A model generated the notes under the pieces. The model saw only the letters and a program-made list of their open reading frames with translations. It made no database searches and was not told the origin of the DNA. DNA of 64,000 nt from Norana najaformis. Taxonomy: Eukaryota; Annelida; Clitellata; Crassiclitellata; Hormogastridae. The translations under genes and the position numbers were made by a program. Location of the stretch: assembly GCA_964023275.1 (NCBI GenBank), contig OZ029915.1:18019775-18083774 (forward strand), given 5' to 3'. The first letter of the stretch is position 1; the number at the start of each line of letters is the position of its first letter. Positions 37,650 through 48,216 of the stretch are shown here, piece by piece.

Positions 37650-38440
37650 TATAGCAATACTGTCAATGCTAATCATTATCAATAATACTTGTGATGCAAG
37701 CATTTGATGCGAAGGTCATGAAGGAAAGAGGGTTGGAGGGTCGACCTAAATGCAGTGCTTTGTGAACAGTTAGCAAAGAATTGAAATGCAACGTTAGCTT
37801 GATGGATTTTTTCGCCAGAAAGAGGTAACTTTTATAGCATCTCAGTGCAGGTAGGCATCATTTTGTTATCATGAAAACACGCAAGACAGTAACATTCAGT
37901 TAATCACTGCATTCATGGTTTCAATATTTCATTTGATTTTTAAACAATAAACATGCCTTGTTAAATTGGCTACAGGTGGCGTCAAGGTGGCTGTTCATAT
38001 TGAACTTTAGCTGCTTTTTGTTTTTATTGCTGGAATATTTTATATGGTCATAAAGCAATAAATATGCCTTACTATTGTAGGATTACAAAACCTTCTTAAG
38101 CCACTTATAAAAAATTATTGTACATATAAATAACATTCGATTTCAGTTATCTCAATACAGTACGCAATACATGTGCACTTCAAAGATACTAAATTACAGT
38201 ATGTATAGCAATGTTTAGTCATTGTCGGCAAGCGATTAAACTTGTTAATCTCGAGTTCGTCTGAGCAATTTTTCCAAGTGCCTGTAAATATTGTGAAGAG
38301 ATTCCCACGTTGTGATATGCTGGTTGTGACGACCATAATTTCAGGACTTTGACGGCTAGTGAACGCCAAACTCTGCTTTGCTATGGGCCTAACGGTCAAT
38401 GGTTTCAGGACTGGTAACTTTACTAAATTAGATTTCAAGA
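37650..38440 (+). repeat. Interspersed Polinton-end repeat, copy 2
   Basis: Matches 5868-6610 in order and orientation. Its right part, read on the minus strand (38438-38230), gives EIMVVTTSISQRGNLFTIF and TGTWKN, the C-terminus of the tail-fibre-like protein, with a frame open for 107 codons. Nothing else of a Polinton is next to it, so it is a detached end. Confidence 0.75.
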
Positions 38441-39300
38441 GGCCTTAGCAATAGTTTCTTATTTCTGCCTTTATTTCATATGCTTAGTAACAAGCGGGAG
38501 CCAATAGTTAGTAAAATTTGCAAAAGTTTTAATTGCTGATGTGTTGCTATTGGCACTAGTGGGACCTATAAAAGCTTTCGTAATAAACAAAGACTTTGAC
38601 CTTTGGATATTTTTGGATATGTTACTTTGTCACAAAAGTAACGGACGAATGTAATAATTCAGTTTAAATGCAACGCACGGCTTTAATTCCCCCATCTTCG
38701 ACTGTGCTGCATTGCCTTACTCGCTAATTTAATAACTTATGCGAAATAACGTGATCTATTCCTATATATATATACAATCACAAATATTTCTTTTCTTTTA
38801 ATTTTTATTGAATTTATACTTTTCAGTAATGAAAATTTTCATATAACTCCGTACAGTTTCTCCAAATTATAATTCGCTAATATTGCATATCAACTCTCAT
38901 CACTTCGAAGGCCTAAATCAGATTTATATACAGACAGAACACGCATATATATCTAACTCAAGCCTATAAATTTTTGCTTGCCTAAAAAAGCCTAGACACG
39001 TCTAAAGCAAAAAAATTTTTTACGCCTACAATTCCTCGCTCAGTCGATGGACATATGGCGTGTTAACAAATGCATTACTTACTTATTTACTTACTTACTT
39101 AAATATACTACATTGCATATGTGCATAAATACACGCCTCAGTTGCTCAAGCAGTCAAATTTTCCCGCGTTATCAAATACAGCCTGTTCATAAAATACACT
39201 GACCACTTTCCTTCCTTTCTTGAAGTGAGCAAATTTTAGTAAAACATTTGCTAACTGGGGTTAAATGAAATATCCAAAACGATATAGATAATCTATCTTG
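38441..39300. other. No recognised gene
   Basis: A/T-rich non-coding DNA with a (TTAC)n run at 39076-39101. Confidence 0.4.
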
Positions 39301-40952
39301 ACAATTTCATTACATGACAGTGACAATAGTTAAATGAACTTTCTTGAAATTTGCATCTACATCCAAAGCTTGTAATGCTAATGCTCATCGTTCGCAGATT
39401 TCAAAATTGAATCTGTGAAGTAAATCAACAAACGATGTTCTGTAACACAATGAATTTTCGAATCAAGTATAATGTCATACAATTTTGTTAATGCCCAAAC
39501 GATAACATAGTCTCCTTTCAGTCGTAGCCCGTCCCATTTGGGTATAATTCAATCTCTGCATGGCTACTGAGTGGCACCCCTTCACAATCAGTTTGCGTTA
39601 AAACTGCGCCAACAACAGAATAAATTGCTGCTATTAGGATACAATTTAAAAAGGTTTTCCAACTTCATACACATGTAAAACTAAAATAACATTTGAAAGT
39701 ACAATGTCTATAAGTAAATGAAACGCCTTCTGGTGTATATCTGTCCAAGCAATGTTTCTGGGCACATGTTTGCATGTCAATTCAGGTAAAAGTTTCGCAT
39801 TTTGAGCAAAATTAGGAATGAAATTTCTGTAGTAACCAACAGAGTGTGTGTTTGCTTAACTTATTTCTTCGTTTCAGGACGTTCCAAACTAACAAAACTT
39901 TCAATTCTCTCTGAATCCATCTGTTTCTTTCCAGATCAAAAGGCTAATCATTTTACCTCACTCTAACCAAACATACATTTATTGAAATTCAAAGTAACAT
40001 TATGCAATATTATATGATTTTTAAAAGAATCTAAAAGTTGCATATAAACGTCCCAATCACCCCAATGTATAGTAATGTCAGCAACTACGTTTCAGTGAAA
40101 TCTTTCACCGGTTATAACACCATCTTTCTCACTTTAAGAAAAGTTCGTCCAGAGTTCACCATTCCAAACAGTGATCTTGTAAATTCAAAAAATTCAGTGT
40201 GTTATTAAAGCGTTTCTCCATTGGTCAGTTTTTAACAAGTTCAATATGCGCAGCGACGATCAAAACTTGATTTGACTTGTTACACTTGATTTTCCAACTT
40301 TACTGGCATGGATACTTAAAATAAACAGCAATGGAATTGAGATATCGGTAGTCACAAGCAAGTCTTAAGGAGGTCTCCTTCTTTGTGACAGTTGCAGTTT
40401 GGCTTGTCATTCTACTAGTTGATATTTGCCTTAATGATATTTGCTTGTATCGTTTGGCTGATTTGTCTTTTGACTTCAACTCGATATGTAATCGATTGGC
40501 CATAAACTCCTTCTCACGAAAATCTGGCGTCAGGATGATTTCATTTTCGATCAAAGTGCATAATCCAGGTCGATCTAAAAATCTATCTGTGTGCTTAGAT
40601 AAGACATCGATCTATCAGCTGTTTACGTCGGATCGGCGTTATAGGGGTTTTATTTATTTGTAATTAAGATCAAGTGTTTTCTTCTTCACAGTAACTTCAG
40701 TATCTTCAGGCAAATCCGTAACTGTTCAGAAATCTTCGTGACCTTCAACTGTTAGCCTACAACTTAGCGACCTAGTGACATAGGCCTACTTCATCTTGTT
40801 GGCATGCAAAAATTTGTTTTCCACCTTCTTCCACGTCCATCAGATAAGAATATTTCGACCTTGGCTGCAGTACAACACATGGTCCATGCCACCGCTGAAT
40901 TTACTTGTTTGTCGAGTTTAGATATAATACGATGACATTCTCCTGGTTCTAA

Positions 40953-41250
40953 GGATATATATATATATATACCTGTGTTGTATTAATTGTGATCTTTTCT
41001 TCTGAGGATATATATATACATGTGTTGTATTGATTGTGATCTTTTCTTCTGAGGATATATATATATACCTATGTTGTATTGATTGTGATCTTTTCTTCTG
41101 AGGATATATATATATATACCTATGTTGTATTGATTGTGATCTTTTCTTCTGAGGATATATATATATACCTGTGTTGTATTGATTGTGATCTTTTCTTCTG
41201 AGGATATATATATACCTGTGTTGTATTGATTGTGATCTTTTCTTCTGAGT
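40953..41250 (+). repeat. Compound minisatellite, six units of about 47-53 bp
   Basis: Six tandem units of (a)cctgtgttgtattgattgtg, atcttttcttctgagg and a variable (AT)n run. Unit lengths differ only in the AT run. Repetitive minus frames across it are not genes. Confidence 0.95.
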
Positions 41251-43420
41251 AACTTTCTGCAAAAGATGGCGCTTTTATCATGTTTCCTCTTAATTCTTTC
41301 AGATATTTCAATGGTTTACTTCAAATTCACGGTGGTAAATTTATTTCTTTTCACCAGCTCTCTTTCAAAAATAGTCAGTAAATCTCTAAGTGTTCTTCCG
41401 TAAACAGACAATAATATATGGAGCAATTACTGTTGTAGCGTTCGGTACTTCGCGTAATACCCATACTTCAAGAGGATTTAACGTATGCCATTGCATGCAT
41501 GGGATTACTTTTGTTCTAACTTGTGCATTTCTTTTGATCTGATTTCTCCTTGTCTAATGTTACATAATTCTAATTTTCACTTTTATCAGCTTCATCGTTT
41601 TGTTTGTTTTTGTCGTCTATCGTATCTTCGTCTTCCTGCTTTTCTACAACATCTTCAGCTTTTTCTGTTGCACTTTGCCCTCGCCGTCACATTCACTAGG
41701 ATATTTACCATTTATCAATTTCAGTTGTGGTAAGGCTTTCAATTCCGAAACAACCAGAATGCTGGAGAATCTTTCCTTGTTTCCTATCTTTGTGATACTA
41801 GCATGCATCACAGTAATAGGTAGTCCAATATTGACCACACGTGATCACCTTTATCCTCTTCATTTCAATTTGACGCTGACGAATCTTGCATGAATAGCGT
41901 CTCGGCTGCACATTACAAACCGCCTTTCCGACTTCTTCTACATTCGTACCGTTTAGTAACCTTTCACTGATTACGAGTATTATTTTCTATGCCTAAAACG
42001 ATTGATACCTTCATCTTAACTTGCCTTTCTTAGTTTGCACCGCAGATTTATACATCGACATATTGCAACAAAGATTTCTTTAATATTCTAATGTCGTCTT
42101 TCCCCACTGTTTCTTTCTGAACTCCCGTATTATGTAAGTAGCCTAATTAAGTAATCTTCATTTGCGCCAAAGCAAACGCCCACACTTCACAACAACAATG
42201 CAAACAAACAGTGAAAAAGTAACACAGTGTCAGAAAAACGATGCAATATTATAAACAGTTTAACAAGTCTAACTTTGATACAGTTCTATAGTTGGCAAAT
42301 TAATAACAGAAAACATTACACAGGTCTACGGTTGGAAAAACTAGCAATATTAATATTGAAGCAATCATGAGAAGTACAGTATTCACAACTTCTTTTATTC
42401 TTATACAATGAGCGACTGAAGAATTTTTATGCAGCAGTGTATGGAAGTAAGGTTACTTACAAGTAACGTTTCTTACGCACCGCAGCCTGGCTTATGGTAT
42501 TTCTGACTTATCAAAATTCGATCTGGCTTCTCCAAAGTATTATGATTTTTGATTGCGATTTCGCTTGAAGCGTTATCATAACTGCGACATAGAAATCTTG
42601 AATTGGATTTAGGTATTTCAATAGTTAAACAGCACTACTTCTCTTTGCATGACAGATCTGTTTCGTGAGTAGATTGTCCTTCAGTTCAGTTTTCAGAAAC
42701 ATTGACACCATGAATTCGATTTAATCTTGTTTCTTCTGGGTTAATTGCACAGTTCTTGGCGGTAAACGATTTACTGGCATTCTGCAGTCTGCAATCATAT
42801 CCCTGTCAGATCCACAATTGTGAAAACGTTTCACAGGTATGCTCCTCGGTTTATTGCTTTCTTTCCCTGTTCCTTCCTTACAAACGTATGTTGTGGTGCA
42901 CTATACAAATTAAGCTCAAATAATTCCTCTTTTTACATTGTGCACTTGGAGTAGATGTCTTCACATTTTTACTCTTTATCGTGGTTATCTTTGTTTTTAT
43001 TAACCTTCAACTTTGCACATTGACTTTGATTTCCTCCCCGACGTTCGTAACTTGCTTTAGTGGGTAATGCCGAATCAACCCGTTTACTGACATGTATGTC
43101 AGCTTTATCTGCCAATTACATTGGCTTCAAAACAATCATTTTCTTCCTTTGACAATACGAACTGCAGCGGACCTGGCATTAACGATACTTTAAACTTATC
43201 CGCCACTAACAAATCAAACAGCCTCCCAAAGTTTTTGTTGATCTTCCTACGTTTCACGTAATAATTCACCAAGTATTTCAGTCTAGTTGTGAACATAGTG
43301 ATTTCTCTGCCCAGATATATACTACTTCCTCGATGTTGATTTAAATTCTTTCAACAAAGGGTTCTTGAGTTTGCCATACTCATCTAAATGATCGTATAAT
43401 AATCTATTGTCGTGGGGACT

Positions 43421-43508
43421 GACCTTCTGGATATCGACCTGATTGTTTTAGTGTGCCATCGGTTGATGCCTTGTGCATTAGACACTGGAGCATTAGATAG
43501 AAGTTGCT
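43421..43508 (+). repeat. Dispersed repeat (GACTGACCTTCTGGATAT family)
   Basis: Shares gactgaccttctggatatcg, gtgtgccatcggttgatgcc and ttgtgcattagacactgg with 14566-14660 (+) and 58331-58470 (-). Probably a small non-autonomous element or a LINE/SINE tail. Confidence 0.6.
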
Positions 43509-43509
43509 A

Positions 43510-43589
<80 letters not shown>
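43509..43589 (+). repeat. (ATT)n microsatellite
   Basis: Uninterrupted ATT run following the dispersed repeat, perhaps its tail. Confidence 0.97.
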
Positions 43590-43819
43590 GGACCGTTCGG
43601 GCTTTCGGTATCATAAATGGAAGTAACGAAATTCATCCAATACTGTTAATCTGGGTTAAAGCTATAGAATACGTTTTCCACCATTTCAAAAAAGCGATAC
43701 CTCCATCAAGTCGAACGGATTTTGATCAACACTTGCTTCATTGTATGGTTAATTATAATTATCTATCCTCTTAATTTTAACCATGCACCAATGTTTCACT
43801 TTCTAGATATTTCTTTCGT

Positions 43820-44740
43820 ACTTCTTCCCCTTCTTCTCTCTTTTCCTCTTCTGCTTATCTAACTTGCTTCTCTTCTTCGTATCTTTGCTATATTCTCTCT
43901 TCATCTTCAACTCTTCTACGTAATCGTAATCGTAATTCAGAGATTTCTACAGCGCCCAACTTTTTTCTTGTCCGATATATCCCTTTAACTAGTGCTTTTT
44001 TCAGACGGAACGCTCCGAAACGGCGTTCCGGCACCTTTTTTTCGGATAATAACAAATAATTTAGTTTTTAATAAAAGAATTGTGTTACTAAGTTATATTA
44101 ATTATGTAATATAATGTAACTTATTTTAATTCAATTTCGGTGTTCACAACTTTACAATGTTTTCAGTGTTTATTGATTGATAAAAATAATGAAATTTTAG
44201 CACAAAATTCCATAATTGTTCAGTTCCGGAACCTTTTTTCTAGAAAAAAGCACTGCCTTTAACGACTCCGTTTCTTTTCTTCGTTCTTCCCGTTCGACAA
44301 CTAATTATTTCAGCTGCACTTCTTTAAATGCAACAGTTGCTTGTTTTATTGCCAAACGTTCTTCCATTTCCGCTTCTGTTCGTCCTATACTCTTTTTCTA
44401 AATTCTAAAATCTTTTTCCAAACTCTCAACTCTTCTTGTCTGACCTGCTCCGCACCATACCAATTCTAAAATTTGTAACTTTCCCTTTTCTTCCTCACGC
44501 TTTTTCTTCTCTTTGATCTGTTGCCGTCGGATATCTTCATCAATTTTCCTTACTTTCTCAAATTCGATAATTTACTCAAGCCTTCTTCATTCTGCCTCTT
44601 CTCGATCTTTTCTCAGCTGTTCCGATTGAATCAGAGATTACTACCGTTGCAACTCAAACTCTTCTTTTCTAATGTGTGCTACTTTTTCCTCCTTCTCTTT
44701 CTGAAAGGGCATACATATAGGCGGACGCAGATGCATTGTA
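43820..44740 (-). other. Purine-rich coiled-coil-coding remnant
   Basis: The minus strand is unusually rich in A and G, and its frames are dominated by Glu, Lys and Arg (KEKEEKVAHIRKEEFELQ). Interrupted by stops. Read as the N-terminal part of the gypsy-like Gag. Confidence 0.4.
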
Positions 44741-44750
44741 GTTGCTGAGA

Positions 44751-45320
44751 TCGTGAAGATGTGTAGTAGGGCATACTGTTCTGTCGTGTGCTAATTTGAA
44801 AGTTTGAGTCATAAATGTCAAAGATAGATTCGTGCGTTTAGATACTGTGACGATTCAAGCACTGTTGTAATTAAATGCTCGTTTACTTGTAATTTCGAAA
44901 ATCAGGGACTTTGTGCCTTTACTCGAGTAGACGCTACGTTACTAAACAGGCGAGTCGACGATTCGAAGTCCGATCATTGCCAACTCGGAAGGATCATCGA
45001 CAAGTCCACTTAGGTTCAATTATCTAATAAATCAACCAAAAATTTTAGTATTTTCTTTTTTGATGCTCAAATTTCATTCTAGAACTATACTGGCATTGTG
45101 ATTTTGTCCCTGATTCGTTAGGCCATGTGAGGCTTATGCATAGTTCAAGCATAGGCCCTATTCGCATTTTAAAACTTAAAACATCCAATATTGGTTGTCA
45201 TAAGTGGCACAGTCCGGGCCCGCTGTGGGCCTTAAGAACGTGGCTCTCTTGGGTCTTACAGTATGTTGTTTCTCTGATGTGAACTTTATTTCATCTCGAC
45301 TTATTGGATTACATTGACTT
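44751..45320. other. No recognised gene
   Basis: Non-coding. Nothing conserved was seen. Confidence 0.4.
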
Positions 45321-45329
45321 GCTTAATAG

Positions 45330-45372
45330 ATGCATCATCATCATCATCGTCATCATCATCATCATCATCATT
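45330..45372 (+). repeat. (ATC)n microsatellite left of Polinton
   Basis: CAT/ATC run. A short one recurs at 45711-45720, directly before the Polinton end. A long one follows the element at 53825-53905. Confidence 0.9.
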
Positions 45373-45373
45373 G

Positions 45374-45700
45374 TAATTGTAATTGGTAATTTGAGATTTA
45401 TAAAGCGCCTCTTAGAGGATAAACTCAACAGAGGTGCTTCCGCCCCAAAGGAGTAAAATCACTGTTAAACAGTACAGTCTTCAGGCGCCTACGGAACACT
45501 GAGAGGGGGAGATAAAGGAGCTCAAGTCGCAATTCTCGAGGGAGACGATTCCAGGAAGTGGGACCAACGTAGGAAAAGCATCTGGACTGGGCAGCAGCAG
45601 TGCGCATTCGAGGGACAAACAGGAGTTCCTGAATGGCCCAGCGAAGGGTGGTACGGGCCGGCAACCAGGAGACCAAAGAGCAGAAGTCAATGAGGTAAAG
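45374..45700 (-). pseudogene. LINE C-terminal end with (ATTACA)n tail
   Basis: The minus strand reads RCFSYVGPTSWNRLPRELR, then LPLSVFRRRLKTVLFNSD, the end of a CR1/L2-like ORF2. The family 1 3' end (gcgctttataaatctc) and an (ATTACA)n tail follow. The frame is open for 83 codons, so this copy is fairly young. Confidence 0.75.
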
Positions 45701-45723
45701 GGGAGACCTCCATCATCATCAGT

Positions 45724-46461
45724 AGTAAGAGGAGGGTCACTTCTAGCTCACCTCAAAACAAGGGTCACTTCTGGCTCACTTGAAAACAAGGGTCACTTCT
45801 GGCTCACTTGAAAACAAGGGTCACTTCTGGCTCACCTGAAAACACGGGTCACTTTAAACTCACCTCCAAACGCATGTCCATTTATAATAATAGTAATAAT
45901 AATAATAATAATGATAATAAATATAATTTAATAAAATATTTAATAAAATGAAAGATCGCGTGACATTGCTTAAATATAGTAAGTTTCATTATAAGTGGTA
46001 TATAGCGCGATAAACGTGATAAATATAAAGGCCCTATAAATGTAATTAGATGGAAGATTGGTATTTCTTTAGATTATTCTTCTGAAGCGATGGCGCCTTC
46101 ATTTGCTCGGTCTCTTCCTAAACACGTCTTATACTGACACGCAGACACGCATAGGTATGCAAATACAAGCAGACACACATACCCACACACACACGCATGC
46201 AAACGGAAAATCATTGAGAGGTGCAAAAGCGCATGTACGCAGACAAACGCTTAGACACACACTTAGACACACATACACATAGACAAACATATAGGTTTAC
46301 TCCTTACGGCCTAATTCTGACGAAAACATGCAGACACAAACACAGACACACACGCAAACAAAATCTCTCACACGTACGAATAGTCTGTCTACGAATGTAC
46401 TCTTCATCGTTATACGATAGCGTTAGTAATAAAACGCTGAGACCTACAAATTTACGAATTT
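45724..46461 (+). repeat. Left terminal inverted repeat
   Basis: Complementary to 53041-53820, inner end near acctacaaatttac. It begins with five 28-bp tandem units (gggtcacttctggctcactt + gaaaacaa), then an AT-rich microsatellite, then a unique region with ACACAC-type stretches. Confidence 0.92.
45735..45875 (+). repeat. 28-bp tandem subrepeats in left TIR (five units)
   Basis: The units start gggtcactt; the first and last differ slightly (tctagctcacct; taaactcacctcc). Mirrored in the right TIR at about 53668-53810. Confidence 0.9.
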
Positions 46462-46563
46462 GTCGAATGGATGTAATAGATATAGGCCTAAATCCTTCAC
46501 ATCACCAAAGAACTACGATTCAATAGATCGCTGTATTGATACATATATGCCGATTGTTGTACT

Positions 46564-46571
46564 TATATAAG
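46564..46571 (+). promoter_or_regulatory. TATA-like box before the ATPase gene
   Basis: TTATATAAG about 40 bp upstream of the ATPase ATG at 46605, in the first unique sequence after the left TIR. Would fit a promoter for the rightward gene block. Confidence 0.4.
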
Positions 46572-46604
46572 AGATCCAATAACCGTTTTATATCATTATC
46601 AACG

Positions 46605-47261
46605 ATGGATCCTACGTGGAAGCACCCTTTTTCGGCTATTGTAAGCGGACCGTCGGGATGCGTTAACAAGCAATTTACGCTTCGTTTTATAGATCATTTG
46701 CCCCACATGGTAAAACCTTCAATCGAAAAGATCATGTGGTGCTATGAGATTTATCAAGATATATTTGACAAATACCCACAAATTCAGTTTCACGAAGGTC
46801 TTCCCGACTTGAATATATTCGATGGAAAAGACAAGACTCTTCTCGTATTAGACGATCTCATGAGCGAAACAGATGAAAGAGTGACTAAGATATTTACAAA
46901 GATCAGCCACCACAAGGACGTGTCTGTGATATATCTGACACAAAATCTGTTTTATCGAAGCAAACACACCAGAACTATAAGTCTCAACGCACACTATTTG
47001 ATTCTATTCACAAACGTTAGAGATTCTACTCAGATTGCAAATCTGAGCAGACAGATGTTTCCCGGAAAGTCCAATTTTATGCTTGAGGCGTTCAGAGATG
47101 CAACGATGGTGCCCTTTGGCTATCTGTTAGTCGATCTTAGACCCGATACCGATGAGAGGTGTATTTTAAGAACCAACCTATTTCCCAGCGAGATCCATTG
47201 TGTATGTGAGAAAGTGAATAAATATAAACGCGCGCAGAACATCTACCGCTCATCAGTTTAA
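46605..47261 (+). CDS. Polinton packaging ATPase (A32/FtsK-HerA-like)
   Basis: The start at 46605 is the first ATG after the TATA-like box that gives the family N-terminus (MDPTWKHPFSAIVSGPSG); an upstream in-frame ATG lies in leader-like sequence. 218 residues, the usual size. These ATPases pump DNA into the capsid. The nucleotide-binding P-loop region reads SGPSGCVNKQF, so the Gly-Lys-Ser/Thr expected after GPSGC is not present. The Walker B region is LLVLDDLM (near residue 85), followed by the sensor-like VSVIYLTQNLF and the family phrase NLSRQMFPGKSNFM. The frame is intact. The P-loop change would be expected to reduce or abolish ATP hydrolysis; whether it is a lineage variant or decay is open. 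It is separated by 12 bp from the next ORF. Confidence 0.88.
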   Translation: MDPTWKHPFSAIVSGPSGCVNKQFTLRFIDHLPHMVKPSIEKIMWCYEIYQDIFDKYPQIQFHEGLPDLNIFDGKDKTLLVLDDLMSETDERVTKIFTKISHHKDVSVIYLTQNLFYRSKHTRTISLNAHYLILFTNVRDSTQIANLSRQMFPGKSNFMLEAFRDATMVPFGYLLVDLRPDTDERCILRTNLFPSEIHCVCEKVNKYKRAQNIYRSSV

Positions 47262-47273
47262 AGGTATCTTACA

Positions 47274-47699
47274 ATGCTAAGACTGATCAAAGAAGCGTCG
47301 GCTAAAGTTAGGAAAAGCGTTTTAAAGAAATGTGACACGAGTCTCTTATGCTATCTGTGCGAATGTGCAAAGAATGTTTTAAAAGGAAACGTACCTTTGA
47401 CCGAGGCTCAGAAACTGCAGCGATATAAAAGCATCCTAAGACATTTGGCTTCGAAGAAAATACGCGCGGCTAAGAAGAAGAAACTGATTCAGACTGGCGA
47501 ATTCATCGGCGCTCTGCTAACTCCTGTGCTATCCTTCCTAGGCTCGCTTCTAAATCCCAACAATTGGGATGGAGCACGCAAAGAAGATGGTTTTAGTCGA
47601 ACCGAGACAGATCGAGAAGTGGAAAGAAACCGCGGTCGACAAGACTTCATCAAAATTAGACGGCGAAATCTACGATATATTACACAGAAACATTGCTGA
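47274..47699 (+). CDS. Small basic Polinton protein with hydrophobic C-terminal segment
   Basis: This belongs to a conserved small protein seen after the ATPase in many invertebrate Polintons. Features: LLCYLCECAKNVLKGNVPL in the first third, a Lys/Arg-rich middle (KKIRAAKKKKLIQ) and then an amphipathic hydrophobic segment (FIGALLTPVLSFLGSLL, about residues 83-100). That layout resembles membrane-disrupting virion proteins such as adenovirus protein VI; this role is inference. The last 40 or so residues overlap the next ORF (from 47569) in another frame and look non-conserved, so the original gene may have ended soon after residue 100. Confidence 0.6.
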   Translation: MLRLIKEASAKVRKSVLKKCDTSLLCYLCECAKNVLKGNVPLTEAQKLQRYKSILRHLASKKIRAAKKKKLIQTGEFIGALLTPVLSFLGSLLNPNNWDGARKEDGFSRTETDREVERNRGRQDFIKIRRRNLRYITQKHC

Positions 47700-48216
47700 C
47701 GACGAAAAGGCAAAACTTTATTCAAATAGTTTGACTCGTTATTTAAATCTTGATAAACCTATAGTCATAACAAAATTTACGTCCACAGATGTCGAGAAAA
47801 AAACGGAATCCGTGGAGGGGAGCAAAAGCATAAAATCTATCGAGTCTGACGTAGTAAGCACGGTTCCAAAGAAGTGGAAGTCTCACGCCTCTCGACTTTT
47901 GATGCACATTAAAAATAACCCCGATCTGAAGTGGAGCGACAAGGGAGAGCTCATCTTGATCAATACGACGATTCAGAGAACGCATGCAGTGGATCTGATT
48001 AACCACTTACTTAGAAAAAGAACGTCGACACCGAGTCCTACGGGTTGGACACAGCTTGCCGACGCTTTGAAAGCTAGTAATATTCCACGCGAATTAATCG
48101 GCAACGAGGACAGATGGAAATATATTAACTCGAACGAAGAAGAGAGCAACTCAGTTACACCGAGTCGCAGACGTAGAAAACAGAGAAAACAGCAACTTGT
48201 TTGTGAACCTTATTGA
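47569..48216 (+). CDS. Conserved Polinton protein of unknown function
   Basis: 215 residues, intact. It starts MEHAKKMVLVEPRQIEKW. The middle has SDKGELILINTTIQRTHAVD and LINHLLRKR, and the C-terminus has GWTQLADALKASNIPRELIG followed by a basic tail (SRRRRKQRKQQ). I recognise it as a protein that recurs between ATPase and integrase in animal Polintons. The basic tail suggests nucleic acid or capsid-core binding, but its function is unknown. Its TGA (48214-48216) overlaps the integrase ATG (48216-48218) by one base, so the genes are tightly packed. Confidence 0.65.
   Translation: MEHAKKMVLVEPRQIEKWKETAVDKTSSKLDGEIYDILHRNIADDEKAKLYSNSLTRYLNLDKPIVITKFTSTDVEKKTESVEGSKSIKSIESDVVSTVPKKWKSHASRLLMHIKNNPDLKWSDKGELILINTTIQRTHAVDLINHLLRKRTSTPSPTGWTQLADALKASNIPRELIGNEDRWKYINSNEEESNSVTPSRRRRKQRKQQLVCEPY

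Larger units (their letters stand above)
39300..44750 (-). mobile_element. Ty3/gypsy-like retroelement, heavily decayed
   Basis: Minus-strand pieces appear in gag-pol order. 44750-43820 is a purine-rich coding remnant (Glu/Lys/Arg coiled coil, as in the N-terminus of many invertebrate gypsy Gags). 43296-43105 reads FGRLFDLLVADKFKVSLM, then GPLQFVLSKEEN, resembling a Gag capsid C-terminal domain. 40554-40300 reads SLRLACDYRYLNSIAVYF, the RT phrase usually seen as DYRxLN. No LTR, protease or integrase was recognised and stops are frequent. Microsatellites and another repeat (43421-43589) interrupt it. The limits are rough. Confidence 0.4.

Noticed and set aside
40953-41250. CRISPR-like array
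   Set aside because: Repeat cores are contiguous with simple AT runs, not unique spacers, and the window is an animal genome. It is a minisatellite.
46221-46526. 101-codon plus frame starting inside the left TIR
   Set aside because: It lies mostly in CA-rich terminal repeat, is mirrored in the right TIR and lacks conserved text.
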